The notes: generated by a model not told the origin, from the sequence alone. A stretch of DNA of 34,010 nt from Chara braunii (GCA_003427395.1 BFEA01000142.1:2898254-2932263); one strand, 5' to 3'; counted from the stretch's first letter, positions 18,600 through 30,082 are shown. A program made the numbers and translations.

Positions 18600-19480
18600 G
18601 CACGGCCGCGATCGGAAGGAGTAGGCGGGGATCATGCAGTGAATTCGGAGAGGCAAGGGGAGAAGGAACACTAGGGGGAGGTCAATTGCTTGGTCAGGCA
18701 GGCTCGAGAAGGTCCCATCGAAATCTTGAGGCTCTGGAGTAGCAGGATATGGACCAAGGGGGAAGGTGAAGATTCGGGATCAGGACGAGGAAAGGGTCGG
18801 GACTTTATCGGTCAGGACGGATCGCGACGACAGGGGAGGCAGAAGGAGAGTCACCGGGATAACGGGAAGCATGCCGGCGTTAAGGAGGTTGTGGAGGGGA
18901 AGACGGAGGGGGGGGTCCTCAAGTAATTGGGAGGAGGATGTAGGTCGAGGACCCAGTTTGCGAAGAAGGGGAAGGGCAGCGCGGGTTGGGGAGGGGGCAA
19001 GCGCGAATTTGGAGGGGGGCGATCAGGATGTGTGGGATAGAGAGGAGGCGAAGGTTGGCATGCCAGCCAATCAGGGTGAGGATGTAGGAACCGATAAAGT
19101 GCAGGAGAACAGGTTGTAAGGAAAGGAGAGGGCAGGATAATGAAAAAGGGCATCACGAGAGGGATTGGGTAAATGTGGATATGCAGGGGATGGAGAGAGA
19201 GCAATGAAGAGACGAAAGAGCGACAGACAGAGGAAGAGAGGAAAGAACATACCAAATACGCAGAGGGCACATTGAGTTGTGGAGGAGCATCCCAACAGAG
19301 GAGAGAAAGCCGTGGAGAACCACGAGAAGAGAGAGGCGACAAACACAGGACAAGGGGAGATGAGGATGGGGAAAAGCGGATTGCTGGGGGGAAGATCGAG
19401 AGGGGGGATAGAAGGCACAAGTTGAAAGGTGGAATCGGACAGGCGGAAGGGAGGCAATGGAGAAAAAAAAAGGCGAGCAG
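18600..19480. other. Purine-rich tract of about 0.9 kb
   Basis: The plus strand is dominated by G and A (GGAGGAGGATG, GAAGAGAGAGG words). ORFs on both strands (up to 189 codons on the minus strand) are compositional. I cannot support a gene. The asymmetry could favour triplex (H-DNA) or R-loop structure. Confidence 0.6.
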
Positions 19481-19496
19481 GTAGGGAAGAATGTGT

Positions 19497-20574
<1,078 letters not shown>

Positions 20575-20908
20575 CGCTCTTGGGAGACGCATCTCTAATA
20601 GCCGAGGGAGAGTCAGTCTCGCCAGCTAGTGATTTTAATAGAATACAGGATATCCATTTAATGAAACCTTCTGAAAAAGAAACCATTCCATCCCTGATAT
20701 CAAGAAAAGTTAGGTTGAAAATGCACTACCTGCTGGAACAAACTGCACCCATCCCTAATCAGATCAGCTTCCAATTTGCATCCATGCAAGCACTCAAAGT
20801 CCACACAACTCAAAGCAACAAGAGAGAGATCAGATGAGAGTCGAAATTATTATTCCAATTTACAAAATTGTTGCAATAATTCCGAACAGCAAGTACCAGG
20901 TGGTTATG
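20575..20908 (+). repeat. Long inverted repeat, left arm (334 nt)
   Basis: The exact reverse complement of 21167-21500 except for one substitution that I could find (GAGAGAGATC here, GAGAGATATC in the other arm). Arms are the same length, so no indels separate them. The 98-codon ORF starting just upstream is mirrored by an 85-codon ORF on the other arm; this follows from the repeat and is not evidence of a gene. Confidence 0.95.
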
Positions 20909-21000
20909 ACGCTCCCCAGAATGGATAAGGAGCCAGAGCCATAAGGTTCTGTTTTTTTTTTTTTTTTTTTTAAAGAAAAAAAGAAAGAAAAAAAAAGAAA
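20909..21000 (+). mobile_element. LINE 3' tail fragment, copy
   Basis: GCTCCCCAGAATGGATAAGG then AGCCAG.GCCATAAGG..CTGTTTTT matches the 3' end of the LINE at 32131-32190. After it come a T run (20951-20970) and an A-rich stretch. It begins immediately where the left arm of the inverted repeat ends. Confidence 0.8.
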
Positions 21001-21076
21001 AGTTAGGTTCAATGGCAAGAGGAAAGCAAAAAAGAAAGATTCAACCCCTTGCGCCTCAAATAATAAGATCCAAACA

Positions 21077-21078
<2 letters not shown>

Positions 21079-21151
<73 letters not shown>
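21079..21151 (+). repeat. (GA)n microsatellite in the foldback loop
   Basis: About 36 uninterrupted GA units between the two arms of the inverted repeat. Confidence 0.97.
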
Positions 21152-21155
<4 letters not shown>

Positions 21156-21166
21156 GTGTCGGCGGC

Positions 21167-21500
21167 CATAACCACCTGGTACTTGCTGTTCGGAATTATT
21201 GCAACAATTTTGTAAATTGGAATAATAATTTCGACTCTCATCTGATATCTCTCTTGTTGCTTTGAGTTGTGTGGACTTTGAGTGCTTGCATGGATGCAAA
21301 TTGGAAGCTGATCTGATTAGGGATGGGTGCAGTTTGTTCCAGCAGGTAGTGCATTTTCAACCTAACTTTTCTTGATATCAGGGATGGAATGGTTTCTTTT
21401 TCAGAAGGTTTCATTAAATGGATATCCTGTATTCTATTAAAATCACTAGCTGGCGAGACTGACTCTCCCTCGGCTATTAGAGATGCGTCTCCCAAGAGCG
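21167..21500 (-). repeat. Long inverted repeat, right arm (334 nt)
   Basis: Partner of 20575-20908. The intervening loop is 258 nt (20909-21166) and consists of a LINE tail, an A-rich stretch and the GA microsatellite. A transcript across both arms would form a nearly perfect duplex of 334 bp. Confidence 0.95.
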
Positions 21501-21509
21501 ACTTGCGAG

Positions 21510-21605
21510 AGTTGTGTGGACTTTGAGTGCTTGCATGGATGCAAATTGGAAGCTGATCTGATTAGGGATCGGTGCAGTTTGTTCCAGCAGGTAGTGCATT
21601 TTCAA
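21510..21605 (-). repeat. Third, partial copy of the inverted-repeat arm
   Basis: 96 nt matching 21265-21360 in the same orientation, with one difference seen (GGGATCGG against GGGATGGG). It starts 10 nt after the right arm ends. Confidence 0.9.
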
Positions 21606-22289
21606 GTTTCGTGTTTGTACCTGACAGACACTTGTGCCTGTTTGGACCAGTGGAGTACTGGCTCGCACGTTTTGACCGTTTTGAGGCCAGGAGACTTTTG
21701 TCCTTATGCAGGCCGTACCACGTTTTTTGTGTGTAGTGCCTGGCCCAGTGAAAGGCCTTCCACGATTCAGACCCCAAATTCGGGTCTCAGGGTCAGAGCC
21801 CCTGGCCAAGAAAGGCCGAGTTAGTCAATTTCAGAAAAGTCACAGTCGAGAATGATCTCCTTTTCAAGGGTGAAGGGAACGACCTCGAACACACTTTTAA
21901 CCGCATATTGGCGGAAATTGGGATCACAGTTCGGATCACAGTTTTTTTTTTTTTTTTTTTTTTTACAAAACCAAGCACTATTATTAAAATTATTTCAATG
22001 GAGAAATTTGGATCACAGTTTTCAGTGAATGGAAAGCCAAGGGCCCACTCGAGTGAGTAAGACATGGGCACTTGGAGACAGATTCGCAAGCATCAACAGC
22101 GGAGGTAAATTAAAAATAGCTAAATGGCTGTTGAAAGCTTGAGCCACAGTAGAGAGTGTCTCTGCAGTTGATTATTGACTGAGTCCTCTTGGTTTACTAC
22201 TCCCCGCTTGTGGGACCTTTCTCCTTCCCTCCGGTTTGTTCCTTTATGACTTTTTACTATTAATTAGTCCAGTTGCTGTTTTTTTTGCT
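21606..22289. other. Gene-free stretch with T22 tract
   Basis: GGATCACAGTT occurs three times (near 21920, 21932 and 22009) around a T run at 21942-21964. This could be a small reverse-oriented retroposon with short target duplications, but no body is recognisable. Confidence 0.4.
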
Positions 22290-22480
22290 GAAAGAGGCTT
22301 TATGGGACGCTGGACCCGGTTTCCAGCACAAGCCTAAGATGGGTATTGGCCCCAGTTTTTCCTCCGGGTTGAAATGTCGAGGTTTTCCCGGCCTCCTTTT
22401 ATGAATTGGAAATAAAGCTATCTTTCTCAAAAAGAAAAAAGAAGAAAAAGAAAAAAAAAAAAAAAGAAAAAAAAAAAAGA
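22290..22480 (+). mobile_element. Retroposon 3' end with A-rich tail, copy 2
   Basis: CTCCGGGTTGAAATGTCGAGG, GGCCTCCT, ATGAATTGGAAATAAAG then an interrupted A/G-rich tail. Matches the block order of 6495-6672. An AATAAA signal lies shortly before the tail. Confidence 0.7.
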
Positions 22481-22814
22481 AAAGGCGCAGTCGGGTACCT
22501 TGGCAGTCCAGTCCAACAGGCACCCGGCAAACAGTCACATCCTAGGGGCAGAAATCACGTGTCATAATGAAAAGTCATATTGAAGAGTCACATCCCACGA
22601 GTAAAAGGGCAGTTCCACAGGCAAGAGTCGTGTACCAGAGGCAGGAGTCACAGTCTACAGTCAAAACCATATGCCAAAATGGAAAAGTCGTGACTCAAAG
22701 GCCCAAGCAGCAGCAGACCAATGGAAATTCGGGAAGGTTCCAGGCCTTGACATTCGAAAGCAGACAGGCCGTGGGGATGTGGCACCGGAACCCAGTCAGG
22801 CCCCAAGAAGCAGA

Positions 22815-23005
22815 GGCTGGCACGAGTTAAAGTGCAATCCAAGACTACAAAAGGACTGGCCAGCCTCCTCATTGGGCAGATAACTCATTCGCATGAAGTG
22901 TGGAAGTGCNGGCTGGCACGAGTTAAAGTGCAATCCAAGACTACAAAAGGACTGGCCAGCCTCCTCATTGGGCAGATAACTCATTCGCATGAAGTGTGGA
23001 AGTGC
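22815..23005. repeat. Exact 95-nt duplication flanking one N
   Basis: 22815-22909 and 22911-23005 are identical as far as I can read and are separated only by an N at 22910. The most economical explanation is a scaffold join at which overlapping contig ends were not merged. A real tandem duplication is the alternative. Confidence 0.95.
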
Positions 23006-25524
23006 TGGTGCTCTTGTGCGCTAATTGTGAGGAGCAGAGCGCTGAAGCCAGAGTGCTGCGCTAGTTGAGAGAGAGTGATAGAGAAGAAGAGACAGCGCTG
23101 GCAGGGAGAAGGCAGCCATAGCTGCGCCAGTGCAGGGTGTTAATGCTAGTAGTTAGTAATAGTCTTCAGAGGGGTTAGTAGAGTTGACAGTGGGTGTATT
23201 CAGAGTTGGTCCTTGAGTAGTAGAGTGAGTGTGAGTGCATGCAGATAGGGAGATACGGGGAGGTAGAAGACAGAGAGAAGATCAAGAGAGGAAGGGGAGA
23301 GAGGAGCTTCGGGAAAGTCACATACCTGAGTGGAGATTCTGGATACTTGGGGTTGCGCTGTTGAGCGCCTGTGACCGGAGCTCTTAAATTGTTTATATGA
23401 TAATTTGTTGGAATTCTGAGCTGCGCTACATGGTCTTCATCTCTCTGGCCTCCATTGTGAATCTCGTGTGATCTCATACATGCATGTGGTGTGATTGTGT
23501 GCACTCACTGGTGTTGAACTAAGAGGCTCGTTGCACCAGCCCTCGTCCATTCCGGATTTGTCCTGCTGCACGAGCAGGGCGGCCTGGACTTCTGGTAGGG
23601 ACCCAGGAAGGCCGTTTTAGGCCAGGTCACTGGTCCTGGACTCGGACCTGCATTCAGGTTCAAAGTACAGTCCTGGATGCAGTCTGAGAGGCACATCCAG
23701 GAGGCCCAGAGGTGCATACCTGGGCCAGTGCTTAGTTCAGGACACAGCTGGAGTTGTTTATTCTTGGCAAAAGGCTCGCAATGACCCAGGTCCGGACCCA
23801 GCACAAAAACATGCATCCAAAGTCTGAGTCAAGGTTAGGACCGATAAGTAGATCTGTGGGTACCAACCAGAGTCCATCGTAATGGTCCTCAATCCTACGA
23901 AATATGGTATAGTGCTTGTCTGACGTTTGGTAGACAGATCCCTACAGAGTCAAGGGATGGGTTAGAGCCAAAGGTGCAAATTCAAAGGGTGGTAGCTTTT
24001 TACTTAGCAAAGTTCAGGGGTTAAGTCTCTAGAATTGGTATGAAATTCACACATAACCTTATTGTTCCCTGACTCGGAAGAGGCATGAGAATGACCCTTG
24101 GTGAAAGGGTACTGGGTCAAGACTCAAAGGTCAAATGAGGCACCTCATGCCACCTGAGTCAAAAGTAGACTCTAGGAAAGTCAACAGTCAAGTCCTACCC
24201 AGGTGCAGGAATCAGAGTCAAAGATTTTGGAGTGGTCAAAAGAGGAAGGGCCTACCAGTTCCAGAATGGAGGTCGACTAGGTCTAATGTGCCTGAGTCAT
24301 GTGCTTTGGACCAGATCCAGGGCCTCAATTGTCTGTCTGCTACAACCAGGCGCATGGACAACAATTGCTCCAGTCCTAATGCAGGCAAAACTCTTCCAGG
24401 TCGTACTCGACCTAGCAAACGAATGGACAACCTACCAGCACCTCTATGAGCAGCCACACCAGGACAAAGAGGTGTCTGTGGCAGGACCCATACGGAACCT
24501 GAAACAGCACAGTCCCGTGGGACAATAAGAGAATACGTGGACGGGAATATAGAATGCAGAAACCAACAGAACAATTAAGGACGAGTGAAAACGAGAAGAC
24601 TGCTAAGTCCAAGCTGGCCTAGGCCCAAAATCACGCCCCTCAACCAAGGTAGGGTCTTGGCCACACAAAAGAATGTTAGGGCCCTTGGCCTGGTGTGGAC
24701 GAGTCTACAATATGCCACACTATAAAGGCCATGCCATGATAATTATAGATATTGCACGTCACATGTTTTCAGATCCAACAGCTGGTATCTCTATTTCATA
24801 ATCGTCATTAGATATGGACCAAAGACCTTGACTTGGTCCAGCGGAGCTTGACTCTTAATTGCTGTCAGCTTCTTTCCTGGGTACTCCTCTGTGGACCTCT
24901 CACCAGTGCCATTGTGGTGGACGCTATCCAATTCTCTTTGTGTGTGCAAGTTGTTGCAACTATCACTCTGGAAGTAGATACATGGACCATCAAGCATTTG
25001 GTTGTCGCTCTATCTCTGTTTGCTTGTCTGCTTGTCTGATGCACCGGGAGTGGGAAGAGGTGTGCTCTGATCACAACCCAGAGGATTGGATTGGTTTGCA
25101 TGAAAGATGGATAAGAAGATGGGTCACCACGTAATTAGTTGAGTCCTTACAAGGGGAGAGGGAAAAGATGTTATCGGATCGAGACTCGGAATATTGGAGT
25201 GAAACATGGAGACCACTCCGGGCCACTCTGACAAGCATCCAGATGAGAGGAGGAGTGGTAGTGAAGAGAGCAACAGGTTGCCAGCTCTTAGAAACATATA
25301 GAAGAAAGGAAGAGAAGTGGTAGTAAAGAGAGGACGAGTGGCTGCCAGCTCGCGCGCATCAAATTTGGCATCTGGTGAAGGGACATTGACTTCAAAATTT
25401 TCATCGACTGAAAACTTTGCACATTCATTGAGCGCACATTGATTTTAAAATTTATATGATTGACTGGGTGATTGAGTGATGGGCCAATTGATTGATTAAT
25501 TGATTAGTTGATCGGTTGATTTAT
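23006..25524. other. Gene-free stretch
   Basis: AGGTCCAG/GGACCTGG-like words recur at 23580-23800. A small hairpin, TGGACCAA..TTGGTCCA, lies at 24815-24840. The ORFs (up to 112 codons) show no motif, and overlapping ORFs occur on both strands. I see no supported gene. Confidence 0.45.
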
Positions 25525-25538
25525 TGATTGATTGATTG

Positions 25539-25595
<57 letters not shown>
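25525..25595 (+). repeat. (GATT)n(GA)n microsatellite
   Basis: Four or five GATT units followed by about 26 GA units, preceded by degenerate TTGATTGA words from 25470. Confidence 0.95.
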
Positions 25596-25597
<2 letters not shown>

Positions 25598-26726
25598 TCC
25601 TTGCGTCGAGAGGCTTCTCTGTCCGATTTCCTCATTACCTTGTCATCGTCCACATGTACAGTACTGTTCCTACACTACCCTATCTGCTGCCGGGAAGGCT
25701 ACATGCTCTAATGCCTAACGCCTTCTTCCTAGTGCTCTGTCATTCTGCTTCTGTGTATCCTTGCCTTTTTTTATCTTCTTGCCTGAGTCGTCCTGGCAAG
25801 GTGTACGTGCGCATCGTATAATCTTAGTACGGTAATATAGACACACGTGCGGGAAACTTCCAAACTCAGTGTTGTTTCATTTTAGCAAGAAGGCAGGCGT
25901 GTGTGTGTGACCCTTCCCGCTCAAAGAGTCAAAATTGTGAGCAGCCAGCCTTGTTTCCACTGGGTGGGAAAAGAAAGCAGTAGAAAGCGAGAAAAAGATG
26001 GGAAAAAAGGAGAAACAACAAGTGTACACTGCGCTGTCTTTTCACAGTCTGTTCCTTTGCACTTTTTGTCGCACAAATTTGTTCTCAGTTTCTAGCTGTG
26101 GGACTATATATATGCATATGTACGGAGAAGTGCCTCGTGAACCGTAGGTAGAAAGGGATGTGTACGCAATATATGTGTTGAGATTTGTCACAGCCACTCG
26201 TTTGTTGTCCTCTTCTCCCTCTCTGCCTACGGTTTACCGGGCAGCTCTGTTTGACTATATATATGTCCTCTTCTCCCTCTCTGACTACTGTTTACCAGGC
26301 AGCTCTGTTTGGCGATATATACCACGACTTCGCTAGCACCCTGCTGCGGTTTTCTCCGGTCAGGTCGAGCGGCAGTGGTCGGGCCTGTTGCTGCGTGGCC
26401 ATGCTGGGCCTCTCGTGCCAGCGGGGTGTCTAGAGTCAGAATAGCCATGATTTTGACTAACCAGTGACTTATTTTTTGGCTGTGACAGACCTTTCTTTGT
26501 TTCGTGGGTGTTTTGCTGGCTTGTGATGGGGTGTGAACCGACTGTCTGTAGAGTTTTCCATCTGGTGTGGGTGAGTGGTAGTCTGCTTTGATTTTCTTCA
26601 CGGGTACCTTGAGGGCAGTGGTTGGTGCCCACCTCAAGATATCAGTTGTCGGGCAGTCGTTGATGCTCAACCACAACTGGGGTTAAGGTGGATTATCACT
26701 TACAGTGTAATCAGTTAGGGGATTCT

Positions 26727-26786
26727 GCAGACTGTTGAGGGTTCAGCCTCCTGATGAGTCGGTGAAACTCCGATGGAACAGTTTGT
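26727..26786 (+). ncRNA. Hammerhead-ribozyme-like motif, copy 1
   Basis: Stem III: GCAGACTGT (26727-26735) with ACAGTTTGT (26778-26786), nine pairs including wobbles. Cleavage triplet GTT (26734-26736). Stem I: GAGG/CCTC with loop GTTCAG. Conserved core CTGATGA (26751-26757). Stem II: GTCGG/CCGAT with a 7-nt loop. The second core strand reads GGAA where GAAA is canonical, so the A13 position appears to be G. That and the GTT triplet suggest a weakened or dead ribozyme. All three stems and their order match the family. Confidence 0.7.
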
Positions 26787-26881
26787 CACAGCCCCTCGTT
26801 TCTTGTCCTCTTCTCCGATGCTCAACCACAACTGCGGTTAAGGTGGATTATCACTTACAGTGTAATCAGTTAGGGGATTCT

Positions 26882-26941
26882 GCAGACTGTTGAGGGTTCA
26901 GCCTCCTGATGAGTCGGTGAAACTCCGATGGAACAGTTTGT
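26882..26941 (+). ncRNA. Hammerhead-ribozyme-like motif, copy 2
   Basis: Identical to copy 1 over the motif, offset 155 nt, core CTGATGA at 26906-26912. It carries the same GGAA deviation, so the change predates the duplication or the pair was homogenised. Confidence 0.7.
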
Positions 26942-27308
26942 CACAGCCCCTCGTTTCTTGTCCTCTTCTCCCTCTCTGCCGACGGTTTACCGGGCAGCTA
27001 TGTTTGACAATACGTGGCGAGCCTTGTACATGCAAGGCGCAGTGCAGGAGGAGTTAAGAACATTGAGAAATTGAATGATTTCAATGTGTCTTTGTTTTTT
27101 ATTTTTATGGCTCCCCTGTGGAGGGGTCTGCAACCTCCGCTGATTTAGGCTCGCCGGACCTATAGAAGTGGAATCAATCTCCCTCAAGTAGGTAATGTGC
27201 CAGAAGATATGCAATCCGTCGTAGTATTGCTCTCTGTCGCCGCCTCTGCCCGGTACCCAGTGTCATCGTCCTCAATGCAAGCGAACCCAACACAAATCAT
27301 AGATGAGA

Positions 27309-27947
27309 TCAGTCACTGTCAGTGTCCCAGTCAATGTAATCGTTGAAGTCAACGTCACTCACGCTGCAAGGGTCCAAGACAGACTCATTAGTCTTTGATC
27401 TCTGTAAACACGTAGTCATGGGAAGCCTTGATTTAGCCACCTCGCTCCTTAGTTGTTGATCTCTGCGCCTCTTAGTCATTCTCCCGCTCTTGCTAAGTGG
27501 GTTCAGGTTACAACCCTCAAAGTCAAAGAGGGCTCCACCAGGTGCTGAAGGGATGTGAGGGAATACCACGCGCAACCAGTTTGCCTTCCAATAGCTCTCC
27601 CTGCGAAAAATGTAGGTTGCGCCTTTCACTCCCTTCTCAACCCTTTTTACCCACCAGGTAACTACCAATGTGTGCCTCGAGGTGAGGGACTCGTTGATTC
27701 TGATAATGAACGTTTGATGTCATGAGAAGTCATATCTGAACTCCTCAACGAGCTTGCCCCACTTTGGGGGCGTAGATGAGCCAGCTTGATTTGCCTGCAA
27801 CCGTAATCTGGGGGATGTAGATGGCCTTCCTGAGCGGCCCAGCCAACAACAGTAACACAACGATAGGGGCCGCATGTGAATGAGCTTGGCTGACCAGCAA
27901 CAACACAAAATAAGGTCCACCTTGGTAGGCCTTACTGGCGGCAACAA
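27309..27947 (-). pseudogene. Hypothetical ORF with one in-frame TGA, unidentified
   Basis: Minus strand. Two open stretches in the same frame (27947-27723 and 27719-27312) are separated only by TGA at 27720-27722. The second half has ordinary, non-repetitive protein composition: a W/K/R-rich part (VVTWWVKRVEKGVKG), a middle part (RVVFPHIPSAPGGALFDFEG) and an acidic C-terminus (DFNDYIDWDTDSD). I recognise no family. It ends head-to-head with the truncated LINE. The first half overlaps a competing ORF and may be chance; a splice acceptor (GGTTGCAG) near 27800 could begin an exon. Low confidence. Confidence 0.3.
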
Positions 27948-28009
27948 CGAGGGGTAGGGACCCGCTTAAGGGGACCAGGCCAAACAACAACAATGCAATA
28001 CAAGAGCTC

Positions 28010-28719
28010 TCCAAAGTAGACATGACGACCGACAATCCAAAGGGAAGAAAGCCTGCCCAATTCAAAAGCTGATGGTAGACCATAACTGGGTGGAACCATA
28101 CCGTACTCTTCACCCTGAGGTAAGAGCTTTCTCGCTGGTAAAAAAGAATCATGCCCACCACACTGCCTTCTCATTCATCAACTACTTCCGACTATCGGAG
28201 ACCTTAATGGGTGCAGCCAAGAGTGCAGAAATTTTAGCCCTCGCACCGTACCCCGGCCTAGACCATAAACCTGTTGAGCTCATCCTTAACTTCGAGCAAC
28301 ACATCCAAAAGGGTTCAAATTTTCACGAACTTAACCACTCCATCTTATTCAGCCAGACTTTCCAGATGGGAGTCCAAGAATGCTGGTGCAACCTGAAGGA
28401 AGGGTTTTTACCCAATCAGGATAGGTGGGAGTGGTTCCAAGAAAGCTACCTCTCTCTTTCACAAACGGTAGCCAAAATCTCAAGGAAACTAGCAAACGAT
28501 AGAAGGCAGAAAAAACAAGCTTTAGAAACAACTTTAAAGATAGCAGAGACAAATCTGATCGACCAGTCATCATCCCCGCTCTATACAGGAATCTTCGAGA
28601 AAGCGAGGGAGGAACTGACTCTGTGGAGATGGTGGGAGCTCAAGGGCCTGCAAATTAGAGCCAGAATGATCGAATATGAGCTTAGTGAGTCAATGTCGAA
28701 ACATTTTTTGCGAGAATAA
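28010..28719 (+). pseudogene. LINE endonuclease C-terminus and linker
   Basis: A short match in frame 2 (DMTTDNPKGRKPAQF, 28019-28062, comparable to the GDFN region of the family) passes by frameshift into frame 1. There, LHPEVRAFSLVKKNH, a degraded IDYF-like FINYF and LDHKPVELIL (about 28255-28284, with the DH pair of the catalytic site) follow. The usual Asp of the IDYF segment is Asn here. The linker ends with RARMIEYELSESMSKHF, equivalent to the conserved segment before the RT domain of plant LINEs. The frame breaks at a T run (28703-28708). Confidence 0.8.
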
Positions 28720-29395
28720 AAGCAAACTCAAGGGCCAGCTCAATTGAGGGCCTAAAGACGCTCTCAGACAAGCCGGAAACAATAACAGACAGCAGGGGAA
28801 TGTTAAACATAGCAAAAGATTTCTATGAAGAGCTCTACCAAACGAAGACCCTAACACCCACACCCCCAAGCATTAGAGAAGCAACGACTAAAATGCTACA
28901 GTACCTGGATAGAACGATCTCACAAGAGCAAGCAGACTCTCTAGATAAACCTATCACTTTGGAGGAGCTGCATTTTGCAGTCCAAAGTATGAACAACAAC
29001 AAGACACCAGGCATTGATGGTATGACTAAAGAATTCTGGGAAAAATTCTGGCCGCTCCTGGGGGGAGACCTATTAAATTTCTATAATGATAGCTGGCTAA
29101 AAGGGGGACTAGGGCCCTTGTTAAGCAGTAGCGTGGTTACATTTTTGTACAAGAAAGGGGACAAGGAAGATATCAGAAATTACATACCAATTTCCCTACT
29201 TACACTTCCTTACAAGATCTTAGCCAAAGCTTTAGCATTTCGAATCCTAGATCTGGCTGACAAGTGTTTCCACATAGACCAAACAGGATTCATCCCGGGA
29301 AGACACGTAATTGACGACATACTGACCCTTAATGAAACAACCAAGAAAGTGAGAGAGAAAAGGATTAATACAACAATCTTTTTTTTTTTAATTTC
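28710..29395 (+). pseudogene. LINE reverse transcriptase, fingers part
   Basis: Frame 3. LNIAKDFYEELYQTKTL opens it. KTPGIDGMTKEFWEKFW (from 29001) is RT motif 0/1, and KGDKEDIRNYIPISLL is motif 2 with Ile where the family has Arg (NYRPISL). ILDLADKCFHIDQTGFIPGR is the segment leading to motif 3. The frame is lost at a run of T (29380-29390), just before motif A. The translation upstream of ATG 28800 continues in this frame to about 28710, showing the start is a break and not a real initiation site. Confidence 0.88.
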
Positions 29396-30082
29396 GAAAA
29401 GGTCTATGATCAGGTCAACCGGGCGTTCCTCAATGCAAGCATGGAAAAAATGGGAGTAGGTCCAAGTTTTAGGAAGTGGGTTCGTATTTTATACAATGAC
29501 GCTATAGGTTGTGTCCAAATCAACGGCCTGATATCTGACTGCTATCCAATATCACGGTCAGTCCGCCAAGGCGATCCGCTCGCACCACCAATCTTCCTCT
29601 TTGTAATGGAGGCTATAGCGTCTTTCCTGCGCAAGGACTCGTCCATCCACAGGCTACCAGAAGTAAATGTAGGCACACCCCACCACCTTCACTTCCCTAC
29701 AGTGATCATGTTCGCTGATGACCTGACTGTCCTCATCTGAGCCTCGGATTCATCTTTTAGTGCGTTGGTACGAGCCATGGAGCCCTTCAGATTGGCTTCA
29801 GAAATGAAAATCAACTGGAAAAAAACGATTGGATGGTGGTTGTCTGAAGAGGAAGTTCCCCAACATCAGGGCCCGGAGGCGGCGATGACATGGGAGAAAC
29901 CAGAAACACCTACAAGATATCTAGGCATCCTGATGACGAAAGATGGCTTCGCCCCCCAAATGGCCCAAAACATACTCGCTAGTCAAATCAACAAACTGGG
30001 CAGGTGGGGGAACACTTTCACATCCCTGTTAGGTCGGGCACTGACTATCAATACATCAGTTTTCTCAAGATGTTGTACATAA
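29391..30082 (+). pseudogene. LINE reverse transcriptase, palm with motifs A, B and C
   Basis: Frame 2. Motif A reads NFEKVYDQV (29391-29417) where D.E.A.D.V is expected: the first, metal-binding Asp is Asn. Motif B is SVRQGDPLAPPIFLFVMEAI (about 29558). Motif C is FADD (29711-29722) and is intact. TGA at 29738-29740 interrupts the frame, which reopens directly and runs to 30082 with NWKKT and RYLGILM, the usual post-palm segments. The lost Asp alone would abolish polymerisation. Confidence 0.88.

Larger units (their letters stand above)
26187..27012 (+). mobile_element. Retrozyme-like element: ribozyme tandem between direct repeats
   Basis: GTCACAGCC(A/C)CTCGTTT then TTGTCCTCTTCTCCCTCTCT and ACGGTTTACCGGGCAGCT..TGTTTGAC occurs at 26187-26254 and again at 26940-27010, 753 nt apart in the same orientation; a shorter copy lies at 26264-26311. 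Between the outer copies are about 330 nt of unique DNA and two 155-nt units (26662-26816, 26817-26971), each holding a hammerhead-like motif. Plant retrozymes are non-autonomous elements of about this size with hammerhead ribozymes in their repeats, so the arrangement fits. No primer-binding site was identified. No protein is encoded. Confidence 0.6.

Noticed and set aside
18094-18742. ORFs of 150-169 codons on both strands
   Set aside because: They run through CT, GT and CTCC microsatellites and consist of dipeptide repeats.
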